Assembly (NCBI GenBank): GCA_034430275.1
Contig: DAOUEW010000406.1
Location: forward strand, 1 to 7,263
Length of the DNA stretch: 7,263 bases
Source: JAUVXJ01 sp034430275
GTDB lineage: Bacteria > Chloroflexota > Anaerolineae > UBA7937 > B3-Chlor
Direction: 5' to 3'
The translations under genes were made by a program, and so were the position numbers. Within the stretch, counting starts at the first letter, position 1. The number at the start of each line of letters is the position of its first letter. This document shows, piece after piece, positions 1-5,345 of this stretch. The notes below the pieces were generated by a model. That model was not told where the DNA came from. It made no database searches and worked only from the letters and a program-made list of their open reading frames with translations.

Positions 1-20
1 GGGGGACCGCACTGGAACGG

Positions 21-49
21 ATAGTAGCCCAGTTCAGAACCGTTGTCAA
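21..49 (-). promoter_or_regulatory. Predicted sigma70 promoter reading out of the left edge
   Basis: On the minus strand a perfect -35 box TTGACA (49 to 44) is followed by a 17-nt spacer and a -10 box TACTAT (26 to 21, 4 of 6 to consensus). Transcription would start near base 14 and run leftward out of the window. It lies about 90 nt downstream of the carrier-protein stop codon. The next gene on the left would therefore be expressed from its own promoter, even if read-through from the carboxylase genes also reaches it. The gene it serves is not visible. Confidence 0.5.
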
Positions 50-140
50 GCGAAGCTGTGCTGCGTCGGTTCTCTAGGACAGGGTGGCGACCGAGGATGG
101 AGGACGGGCGAGGAGGCTTCCTTGCGGGAGGTGACAGCGA

Positions 141-641
141 TCAGGAGAGCGTAACCAGCGGCTGGCCCTTGTCCACACTGTCGCCAGGGACGATGAAGGT
201 CGCCTTGACCACTCCGTCTCGGGGCGCGCGAAGCTCGTTCTCCATCTTCATAGCTTCCACGATGACCAGTATGTCGCCTTGCTTCACCGGTTGGCCTTCG
301 GTCACGAGCACGTCGAAGATCAGGCCCGGAATGGGGGACTTGAGGACGATGACTGCATCTTCCGACGGCTGAGCCGCCTTGCGTGCTCTCGACACGCGCC
401 GGGTTCCCTCGTCCTCAACCCGGATGTCGTAGCGCTGTCCCAGGAGTAGGACTCGGTAGGTGCCTTCGCGCTCCTCGACGTGTACCTCGTAGGATGAGTT
501 GTCAACCAGCAGGGAGTAGAGAGATGTTCCACCCGCGTTCTCGATGTTTACGGTGTGCGGTTCCCCATCGACGACGATCTCTTCTCCGTCGTGCAGGACT
601 ATCTCAAACGACTCGTCCTCGAGACTGACGATGTATTTCAC
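141..641 (-). CDS. Biotin carboxyl carrier protein (biotinyl domain subunit of an acyl-CoA carboxylase)
   Basis: This 166-residue protein carries the covalently bound biotin that shuttles CO2 from biotin carboxylase to a carboxyltransferase. The C-terminal biotinyl domain (about residues 95-166) contains the classic site EAMKMEN at 129-135. The acceptor is Lys132, 34 residues from the C-terminus, which is the normal spacing. It also has the family's KSPIPG and PGDSVDKGQPL segments. Residues 1-80 are not the Ala/Pro-rich leader of E. coli AccB. They form a beta-rich segment (GTSLYSLLVDNSSYEVHVEE and following) like the BT domain of propionyl-CoA carboxylase alpha chains. I chose GTG at 641-639 because it overlaps the carboxylase stop as GTGA and has GGGAGG at 657-652, 10 nt upstream. 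An in-frame GTG at 677 would add 12 low-complexity residues from inside the carboxylase gene. The acyl-CoA substrate cannot be told without the carboxyltransferase. Confidence 0.9.
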   Translation of the reverse strand: MKYIVSLEDESFEIVLHDGEEIVVDGEPHTVNIENAGGTSLYSLLVDNSSYEVHVEEREGTYRVLLLGQRYDIRVEDEGTRRVSRARKAAQPSEDAVIVLKSPIPGLIFDVLVTEGQPVKQGDILVIVEAMKMENELRAPRDGVVKATFIVPGDSVDKGQPLVTLS

Positions 642-2092
642 CGGCCCACCGCCTCCCAACGCCCAGCCATCTTCCACCCGTTTCCTGAGGGACCCTGGCG
701 ATGGGCCAGCGTGTTTACCCTGTTCTGAAGGCTCTTGTCTGCCACCATGGTTGCTGCGATGGCGGCCGCCTTCAATAGCCCTGCCCTGTCGGCGTGTTGC
801 ATGGCGAAGCGGTTCTCCACGAACGTGGTGTCAAACTGGCCGTAGATGAACTCGGTGTGGTTCACGATCTGCTGGTGGAAGGGGATGTTGGTCTTCACGC
901 CAATGATGCGGTACTCCTCCAATGCCCGGCGCATACGGAGGATGGCTTCGCCGCGCGTCTCGCCCCACACGCTGAGCTTGCTGATCAGAGGGTCGTAGTA
1001 CAGAGACACCTCGAAACCTTCGTATATGCCGCTGTCCACGCGGACTCCGGGCCCGGTCGGCTCCTGAAGCGCCGTGATGCGGCCTGTGGAAGGAAGGAAC
1101 CCGTCATCGGGGTCTTCCGCGCAGATACGGCATTCCATAGCCCAGCCCTTGAGCTGGATGTCTTCCTGCCGATAGCGCATGGCACGCCCGGAGGCGATAC
1201 GTAGCTGTTCCTTGACGATGTCCACCCCGCTGACCATCTCCGTGACGGGGTGTTCCACCTGAAGACGCGTGTTCATCTCCAGGAAGAAGAAATTCTTCTG
1301 CTTGTCGAGAAGGAACTCCACTGTGCCCACATTGGTGTAGTCCACCGCTCGCGCCAGGGCGATGGCAGCCTCTCGCATCTGGGTCCGGATTTCGTCGTCC
1401 ACCGCGATGGAGGGTGCCTCCTCCAGCAGTTTCTGATGGCGGCGCTGGAGTGAGCATTCACGCTCACCGAGGCTCACGATGGTGCCGTGCTGGTCGCCCA
1501 GAATCTGAACCTCGATGTGCCGGGCGCCTTCCATCAGCCGTTCCAGGTAGATGGCGCCATCCCCGAAGGTAGACTGCGCCTCCCTTCGCGCGGCGACTAC
1601 GGCGAAGGGCAGCTCTTCCGGCGAGTGGACGGTACGCATACCCTTTCCGCCGCCTCCCACCGCGGCCTTGACCAGCAGTGGGTACCCAATCTGCGCAGCA
1701 ACAGCCTGGGCTTCCTCCTCATCCTCGATCTCGTGGTCGGTGCCGGGGAGGATGGGGATATCGAGCTGGGAGGCGGTGCGGCGAGCCGCTGCCTTGTCCC
1801 CCATCAGTTCCATGGACTCGGGACTGGGACCAACGAAGGCCAGGCCCGCTTCACGGCAGGCGCGGGCGAAGGCGGGGTTCTCGGCCAGGAATCCATAGCC
1901 TGGGTGTATGGCGTCCACCTCGGCTTGCTTGGCCACCGCAATGATCTTGTCGATGCAGAGATAGCTCTGTGTGGCCGGAGGTGGACCGATGTGATAGACC
2001 TCGTCTGCATAGCGAACGTGGAGAGCCGTTCTGTCCGCATCGGAATAGATGCCCACCGTACCCAGACCGAGCTCTCTGCACGCGCGCAGCAC
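638..2092 (-). CDS. Biotin carboxylase subunit of a biotin-dependent (acyl-CoA or pyruvate) carboxylase
   Basis: This is an ATP-grasp enzyme that carboxylates the biotin of its carrier protein with bicarbonate and ATP in the cytosol. Numbering from GTG at 2092, visible family motifs are HPGYGFLAEN (63-72), the ATP-binding glycine loop GGGGKG (146-151), RECSLQRRHQKLLEEAP (211-227) and EMNTRLQVEHPVTE (272-285). Those motifs carry the metal-binding Glu/Asn and the catalytic Arg of the family. All core motifs are intact. The C-terminus runs about 50 residues past the usual AccC end into an Ala-rich tail, resembling the linker after the BC domain in PCC/ACC alpha chains. The coordinates begin at the first standard start codon, but this is probably not the true start. 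The frame is open to a TAG at 2161, and codons 2140-2093 encode the conserved N-terminal strand (FRKILVANRGEIAV); see the separate entry. The gene overlaps the carrier gene by 4 nt. It could be called accC or pycA by homology, but the substrate is undetermined. Confidence 0.92.
   Translation of the reverse strand: MLRACRELGLGTVGIYSDADRTALHVRYADEVYHIGPPPATQSYLCIDKIIAVAKQAEVDAIHPGYGFLAENPAFARACREAGLAFVGPSPESMELMGDKAAARRTASQLDIPILPGTDHEIEDEEEAQAVAAQIGYPLLVKAAVGGGGKGMRTVHSPEELPFAVVAARREAQSTFGDGAIYLERLMEGARHIEVQILGDQHGTIVSLGERECSLQRRHQKLLEEAPSIAVDDEIRTQMREAAIALARAVDYTNVGTVEFLLDKQKNFFFLEMNTRLQVEHPVTEMVSGVDIVKEQLRIASGRAMRYRQEDIQLKGWAMECRICAEDPDDGFLPSTGRITALQEPTGPGVRVDSGIYEGFEVSLYYDPLISKLSVWGETRGEAILRMRRALEEYRIIGVKTNIPFHQQIVNHTEFIYGQFDTTFVENRFAMQHADRAGLLKAAAIAATMVADKSLQNRVNTLAHRQGPSGNGWKMAGRWEAVGR
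652..657 (-). promoter_or_regulatory. Ribosome binding site that sets the carrier-protein start
   Basis: GGGAGG on the minus strand lies 10 nt before the GTG at 641, inside the last codons of the biotin carboxylase gene. Together with the GTGA stop/start overlap (641-638) it supports translational coupling and argues against the upstream in-frame GTG at 677. Confidence 0.55.
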
Positions 2093-2158
2093 ACGTACGG
2101 CGATCTCTCCTCGATTGGCTACCAGTATCTTTCTGAATACGTGTCCTCTGGGGCGAAT
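2093..2158 (-). other. In-frame N-terminal coding extension of biotin carboxylase lacking a standard start codon
   Basis: Reading the carboxylase frame upstream of GTG 2092 gives IRPRGHVFRKILVANRGEIA followed by VR, then a TAG at 2161-2159. The segment FRKILVANRGEIAVRV is the near-invariant N-terminus of biotin carboxylases, which normally begins Met-Phe-Lys/Arg-Lys. Here the Met position is GTA (2140-2138). No ATG, GTG or TTG occurs between the TAG and GTG 2092. The only table-11 alternative start 5' of the conserved block is ATT at 2158. An AGAGGA purine run (2149-2144) lies directly before the GTA. Either a rare start is used, or GTG/ATG was lost by mutation, frameshift or sequencing error. 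Confidence 0.7.
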
Positions 2159-2236
2159 CTAGCGTCCGTCGCACGTCAACAGGTGGAACGTCGCTCTGCT
2201 CCGTCGCGGCGAAACGCCATGGATTGTGCGAAGATC

Positions 2237-2265
2237 ATTATACGGCAACTGGAAAAAGCGAGCAA
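2237..2265 (-). promoter_or_regulatory. Predicted promoter of the biotin carboxylase-carrier operon
   Basis: On the minus strand TTGCTC (2265 to 2260) and a perfect TATAAT (2242 to 2237) are separated by 17 nt. A start near 2230 would give a leader of about 70-90 nt before the conserved start region of the carboxylase. The -35 box matches only TTG of the consensus. Inverted repeats lie immediately upstream (2271-2297), in the position of an activator site. Confidence 0.5.
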
Positions 2266-2270
2266 CTGTT

Positions 2271-2297
2271 GTGCTGCAGCGCAGCACCGTTCGGTGC
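2271..2297. repeat. Two overlapping perfect inverted repeats upstream of the carboxylase promoter
   Basis: GTGCTGC-AGC-GCAGCAC (2271-2287, 7-bp arms, 3-nt centre) overlaps GCACCG-TT-CGGTGC (2284-2297, 6-bp arms). The shared GCAC belongs to one arm of each, so the two stems could not form together in a single strand. There is no T-tract, so this does not look like an intrinsic terminator. It sits just upstream of the minus-strand -35 box, and a regulator-binding role is inference. Confidence 0.45.
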
Positions 2298-2306
2298 CTG
2301 CGATCT

Positions 2307-2366
2307 CTGGCCTGCCCATCCTGGGCGGAGTGCACGGAAGCATTGCTGGACCATGGGCTGGCCTGC
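2307..2366. repeat. Short direct and inverted repeats in the divergent intergenic region
   Basis: CTGGCCTGC occurs twice in the same orientation (2307-2315 and 2358-2366). In addition GGCCTGCCCAT (2309-2319) is matched in inverted form, 10 of 11, by ATGGGCTGGCC (2353-2363). A small stem GCCCA-TCC-TGGGC lies at 2314-2326. No gene is supported in 2161-2456. These repeats, the palindromes and the two promoters are what that stretch holds. Confidence 0.35.
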
Positions 2367-2412
2367 ACATGCTGGTCTTGTCGATCTCCCCTATCATGCT
2401 GAATACCCTGCG

Positions 2413-2426
2413 GTCACGAAAGTGAC
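2413..2426. repeat. Perfect palindrome overlapping the -35 box of the HAD promoter
   Basis: GTCAC (2413-2417) and GTGAC (2422-2426) flank a 4-nt centre, GAAA. The right arm is part of the -35 element, the usual place for a repressor site. No known regulator motif is claimed. Confidence 0.4.
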
Positions 2427-2451
2427 AGGAGCATGGGACCCGTGCTATAAT
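2422..2451 (+). promoter_or_regulatory. Strong extended -10 promoter of the HAD hydrolase gene
   Basis: GTGACA (2422-2427, 5 of 6 to the -35 consensus) and TATAAT (2446-2451) are separated by 18 nt. TGC directly before the -10 box makes it an extended -10 promoter. A start near 2458 leaves a leader of about 23 nt before ATG 2481, just enough to hold GGAGGA. A perfect inverted repeat GTCAC-GAAA-GTGAC (2413-2426) overlaps the -35 box and could be an operator. Confidence 0.65.
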
Positions 2452-2480
2452 GCGGCTTGCATCGGAGGACACTGTACACC

Positions 2481-3368
2481 ATGAAGCCTGCGGCATCGAT
2501 CAAGGTCATCCTGGACTATGACGGCACGTTGACCGCCGAAGAGGAGCAGGTCGAGGAACTGGCGGAGAGGTCCATCACCGCTCTCTCGCGGGACATCCTG
2601 AGGGTTCCCCTGCCTCGACTGCGCGAGGAGTACTTCAGCACGCGGGCGATGATCCTTGCTGAGCCCTACAACTACTGGTGGGAGGTGAACGGAGCGATCG
2701 CTGCCTACGGCGACGAGGGTGCCTTCATCACCAACACGACCACCATCCAGACCATGCTGCGGCTAGAGCCAGCCTATGCGAAGGCTGTGGAGGAGTCGTT
2801 CCCCGGGGTCGAATACGATCCCATCATGGACTGCAGCAACTATCTCTTCCACACGTACACCTTCGAGCTGGAGCCGCATTTCCGGGAGGCAGCCGAGGCT
2901 GTGTTGAAGGGTCTGGTGGATGCTGTGGACATGGAACCGGTCATCTTGAGCAGTTCCAAAGGAGACAAGGTCGGGAAGAACCTGAGGGCGCTTGGTTTTG
3001 GAGAGATCAGAGTGCTAGGCGATACCAGGCAGTACGAGATGGACCCCTCGTGGGACAAGACCTTCGTGGATCCTGTGCAGGGCGAGGGACAGATCTTCAG
3101 GGTGGATGACAAGCGCACCATCGACCTGCGGCGCCCGGCCTACTACGAGGCACTGATGAGGGAGCAGAAGGATTCTGGCGGTCTGATAGTAGTGGCAGAT
3201 ACACTCTCCATGCCCGGCGCTCTGCCCATGATGATGGGGATCCCCTTCGTCCTGCTCAGGACCTCATATACCCCATTGTGGTGTGGGCGATACGTCTCGG
3301 AGCACCCCAAGGGCACGGTGCTGGAAGACCTGGCCTTGCTCCCCGAACTGGTGCCCACCCTGCTCTGA
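2481..3368 (+). CDS. HAD-superfamily hydrolase (putative phosphatase, substrate unknown)
   Basis: A 295-residue cytosolic protein with no signal peptide. Motif I is at the N-terminus, ILDYDGTLT, with Asp12 as the expected nucleophile and Asp14 as the acid/base. A motif II candidate is VILSSSKGDK (154-163). Motif IV is GLIVVADTLSMPG (234-246) with Asp240, followed by the typical MMMGIPFVLL strand. The second acidic residue of the usual GDxxxD motif IV is not evident; Met and Pro occupy that stretch. Residues about 30-130, rich in aromatic residues, probably form a cap domain that sets substrate choice. I chose ATG 2481 because GGAGGA (2464-2469) lies 11 nt upstream and the promoter start is predicted near 2458. 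An in-frame TTG at 2457 would sit at or before that transcript start. It appears monocistronic and ends 5 nt from the convergent ligase gene. The superfamily call is firm; the specific function is not recognisable. Confidence 0.8.
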   Translation: MKPAASIKVILDYDGTLTAEEEQVEELAERSITALSRDILRVPLPRLREEYFSTRAMILAEPYNYWWEVNGAIAAYGDEGAFITNTTTIQTMLRLEPAYAKAVEESFPGVEYDPIMDCSNYLFHTYTFELEPHFREAAEAVLKGLVDAVDMEPVILSSSKGDKVGKNLRALGFGEIRVLGDTRQYEMDPSWDKTFVDPVQGEGQIFRVDDKRTIDLRRPAYYEALMREQKDSGGLIVVADTLSMPGALPMMMGIPFVLLRTSYTPLWCGRYVSEHPKGTVLEDLALLPELVPTLL

Positions 3369-3373
3369 GCCGG

Positions 3374-5065
3374 CTAGGCGTGATCGGCGCCTCCGTATTC
3401 TCCTTTGTGCTCCGATTGCTCCTCGAACAGCCGATGCAGGGTCTGAATGGTGTCGGCCTCCTCAGGTCCCTTGTCTTCCCTGAGTCGGGAGATGCGCGCA
3501 AAACGGAGCGCAAGCCCAGACTTGTACTGGGGACTGACCTGGATCTCGTTGAACAGGACCTCCACCACCACTTGGGGCTCCACGAACACCGTGCCCCGTT
3601 GCCGCTGAGTCTCCAGGGCCAGCAGCCTCTCCGTCATTTGCTGGAACTCTTCATCGGTGAGACCTTTGAAGGTCTTGCCCACCTCGAGAAAGATGCCTCG
3701 TTCTTCATCTCTGGCAGCGAGATGGTAGTTGCTCAGCCAGCCGTGACGTCGACCGTAACCCCAGTCGGCGGCCAAGATGACCAGGTCCAATGACGTGGTG
3801 CGTTTAACCTTGAGCCAGGACTTGCCCCTTACCCCCGGACGGTAGGGACTCTGAAGATGCTTGACCATCACGCCCTCATGCCCCTCCTCATAGGCCAGGT
3901 CTGTGAAAGCTCTGGCCTCCTCCAGGTCCCGGGGTATGCTCCTGCCCGCGCTCTGTAGGCTTCCCTTGGCCTGCTCCAGTTTCAGCCACCTGTGCTGGTA
4001 CGGGCTATCGACCAGGCTCTCTCCGTCGAGCAAGAGGATCTCGAAGAGGTATAGTTGCACGGGTATACGCTGGGCCGTCTCCTCGACCTCGTGCACCCTT
4101 CGAAAGCGCCTCATCAGGTGCTGAAAGGGCAGCGGGCGACCCTCTTCGTCGACGGCGATGACCTCCCCTTCGACGATCATCTTCTCGGCGCGGGCGGACT
4201 CTCGAACCTCCTGGACGATCTCGGGCAGGCTGCTTGTGACCTCGGAGAGGTTGCGCGTGAAGATCCGTACTGTGGGCCCGTCCTTGTGGATCTGGACTCT
4301 GGCACCATCGAGTTTGTACTCCAGTGCCACTTCACCTCCGTGGCTCCCAACTGCTTCCGCCAGGTCCTGGGCTGGCTGAGCGAGCATCGGTTTCATGGGT
4401 CTGAACAGACGGGGACCTATCTCCTGAAGGCCAGACTCGCCTTTGTCCCGGGCTGTCAGTGCCACTTCCCCGAGGTCACCCAGGAGCATGTTCGCTTTGC
4501 GCACGAGCTGCTTCTTGACTTGGAAGCCCTCGGCGATGGCGTCCAGAACGATGCCCTCGCTAACCCCGTGCCGCATCTCTCGCAGGACGTTCTTGACCAG
4601 GTACTTGGCCTCCAGGGGTGTAGCCCTCGACAGAAGCGAGGCAAGTAGTTCCCTCTTTCGCGCTCGTGACCCCTTGCCCGTCGTTTCGGCGATAACCTCG
4701 AAGCAGTGGTAGACGTCCATGATGGTGAGAGGCGGCTCTCTTGGCGGCTCTCGTCGGAACCTGTCCCAGACCAGGCGGACCGCCTCACCGCCGTCCACGG
4801 CCTCAGAGAAGGCACGCCGCCAGTCGGCCTCCGGGGCTTGGGTCAGGGAAGCCGCGACTTCGAACGTGGCGCGCCAACTGAGGTTCAGGGTCTTGTCGTC
4901 CCATTCCGGGAATACCTGGCCGATGAGCAAGCGGAGGCCAGGGGGGATCTCCTCTGCGCTCAGGTCTCGCAGGAACAACGCGATCGCGTTGCGCATCTCG
5001 AGTCTACGACTGGTCTGCTCTAGCTGCTCGCCCAGCAGCGCGAGTCTCTCGAAGGTGGTGGCCAT
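3374..5065 (-). CDS. ATP-dependent DNA ligase, archaeal/eukaryal DNA ligase I type
   Basis: A 563-residue enzyme that seals nicks in duplex DNA through a lysyl-AMP intermediate. The helical N-terminal DNA-binding domain (about 1-215) includes YLVKNVLREMRHGVSEG (155-171), typical of this class. Nucleotidyltransferase motifs are I, EYKLDGARVQIHKDG (249-263), with catalytic Lys251; III, VEGEVIAVD (298-306); IIIa, LYLFEILLLDG (338-348); IV, EGVMVK (397-402); and V, SWLKVKR (416-422). The C-terminal OB-fold ends with motif VI, RFARISRLREDK (521-532). All motifs are intact and the length matches the 550-600 residues of archaeal Lig. It lacks the LigD primase or nuclease modules, and no Ku gene is nearby. 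Start ATG 5065 has a weak AAGG 9 nt upstream. In a bacterium it would be an accessory repair ligase beside NAD-dependent LigA (inference). The label LigB is used for similar bacterial proteins, but I do not assign it. Confidence 0.95.
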   Translation of the reverse strand: MATTFERLALLGEQLEQTSRRLEMRNAIALFLRDLSAEEIPPGLRLLIGQVFPEWDDKTLNLSWRATFEVAASLTQAPEADWRRAFSEAVDGGEAVRLVWDRFRREPPREPPLTIMDVYHCFEVIAETTGKGSRARKRELLASLLSRATPLEAKYLVKNVLREMRHGVSEGIVLDAIAEGFQVKKQLVRKANMLLGDLGEVALTARDKGESGLQEIGPRLFRPMKPMLAQPAQDLAEAVGSHGGEVALEYKLDGARVQIHKDGPTVRIFTRNLSEVTSSLPEIVQEVRESARAEKMIVEGEVIAVDEEGRPLPFQHLMRRFRRVHEVEETAQRIPVQLYLFEILLLDGESLVDSPYQHRWLKLEQAKGSLQSAGRSIPRDLEEARAFTDLAYEEGHEGVMVKHLQSPYRPGVRGKSWLKVKRTTSLDLVILAADWGYGRRHGWLSNYHLAARDEERGIFLEVGKTFKGLTDEEFQQMTERLLALETQRQRGTVFVEPQVVVEVLFNEIQVSPQYKSGLALRFARISRLREDKGPEEADTIQTLHRLFEEQSEHKGEYGGADHA

Positions 5066-5124
5066 CGCTATCTACCTTGTGCGTCGCGGTGTCTGGTGCA
5101 GAATGGGACCAGTGGTGCCAGGTG

Positions 5125-5153
5125 ATTATACCCGTGGCCCGTGCTCGTGACCA
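5125..5153 (-). promoter_or_regulatory. Predicted promoter of the DNA ligase gene
   Basis: On the minus strand TGGTCA (5153 to 5148, 4 of 6) and a perfect TATAAT (5130 to 5125) are separated by 17 nt. Initiation near 5118 gives a leader of about 50 nt to ATG 5065. A perfect inverted repeat TCGTG-AC-CACGA (5145-5156) covers the -35 box and might be an operator. Confidence 0.55.
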
Positions 5154-5169
5154 CGACATCCCGGCGATC

Positions 5170-5189
5170 CCAAGCCGAGGACCGCTTGG
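5170..5189. repeat. Inverted repeat between the divergent ligase and lipoprotein promoters
   Basis: CCAAGC (5170-5175) and GCTTGG (5184-5189) are perfect arms around an 8-nt centre. There is no T-tract. It lies roughly midway between the two promoters, and its function is unknown. Confidence 0.3.
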
Positions 5190-5233
5190 CGAGACGAGCC
5201 CCGACCACGTGCGTCACACTTCTCATAGGCGAG

Positions 5234-5262
5234 TTTGCATGTCCCCGGCGAGATGCTATACT
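5234..5262 (+). promoter_or_regulatory. Predicted extended -10 promoter of the propeller-CapA lipoprotein gene
   Basis: TTTGCA (5234-5239, 4 of 6) and TATACT (5257-5262) are separated by 17 nt, with TGC directly before the -10 box (extended -10). Initiation near 5269 leaves about 74 nt of leader to TTG 5343. The element TGCTATA-A/C-TG followed by GGCTT recurs in the HAD promoter, suggesting the same sigma factor. Confidence 0.55.
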
Positions 5263-5287
5263 GGGCTTAGTTGTAGGTTGAGCCCAG
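5261..5287. repeat. Inverted repeat at the 5' end of the lipoprotein transcript
   Basis: CTGGGCT (5261-5267) and AGCCCAG (5281-5287) are perfect 7-bp arms around 13 nt. The left arm touches the -10 box and the predicted transcription start. It could be a regulator site, or, if transcription starts early enough, a 5' hairpin in the leader. No T-tract follows. Confidence 0.4.
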
Positions 5288-5328
5288 GTCGGACTTCGAG
5301 ATCTGGTGACTGATGTGGATCTTGCAGC

Positions 5329-5345
5329 GGAGGGATGTGTTGTTG
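5329..5345 (+). promoter_or_regulatory. Shine-Dalgarno GGAGGG and TTG start of the lipoprotein gene
   Basis: GGAGGG (5329-5334) precedes TTG 5343-5345 by 8 nt, the best spacing among the candidate starts. TTG 5340 (5-nt gap), GTG 5364 and GTG 5370 are alternatives. Starting at 5343 gives a complete signal peptide: a basic N-region, a hydrophobic core and a lipobox ending at Cys26. Confidence 0.6.

Noticed and set aside
111..122. Weak symmetric element AGGAGGCTTCCT after the carrier stop as a terminator
   Set aside because: The symmetry is imperfect and short, with no T-tract on the minus strand.
43..372. Plus-strand open frame at the left edge overlapping the carrier gene
   Set aside because: Most of it is antisense to the biotinyl domain. 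The sequence is low-complexity Ser/Arg/Gly-rich with no RBS.
2271..2297. Intrinsic terminator for either flanking gene
   Set aside because: Both flanking genes are transcribed away from this stretch and no T-run follows the stems, so a regulatory site is the better reading.
1487..2425. Long plus-strand open frame of 312 codons opposite biotin carboxylase
   Set aside because: It lies antisense to a gene with intact family motifs, runs through the divergent intergenic region, has no recognisable domain and no promoter or RBS. This is typical of GC-rich antisense frames.
2176..2496. Minus-strand 106-codon frame across the intergenic region
   Set aside because: It crosses the HAD promoter and start, has no RBS or family resemblance, and is rich in Cys/Arg/Ser as expected from random GC-rich sequence. 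Only its last 14 codons, downstream of the carboxylase promoter, were kept as a weak leader-peptide idea.
3278..3793. Plus-strand frame spanning the HAD end and the ligase C-terminus
   Set aside because: It overlaps two well-supported genes out of frame or antisense and shows no domain.
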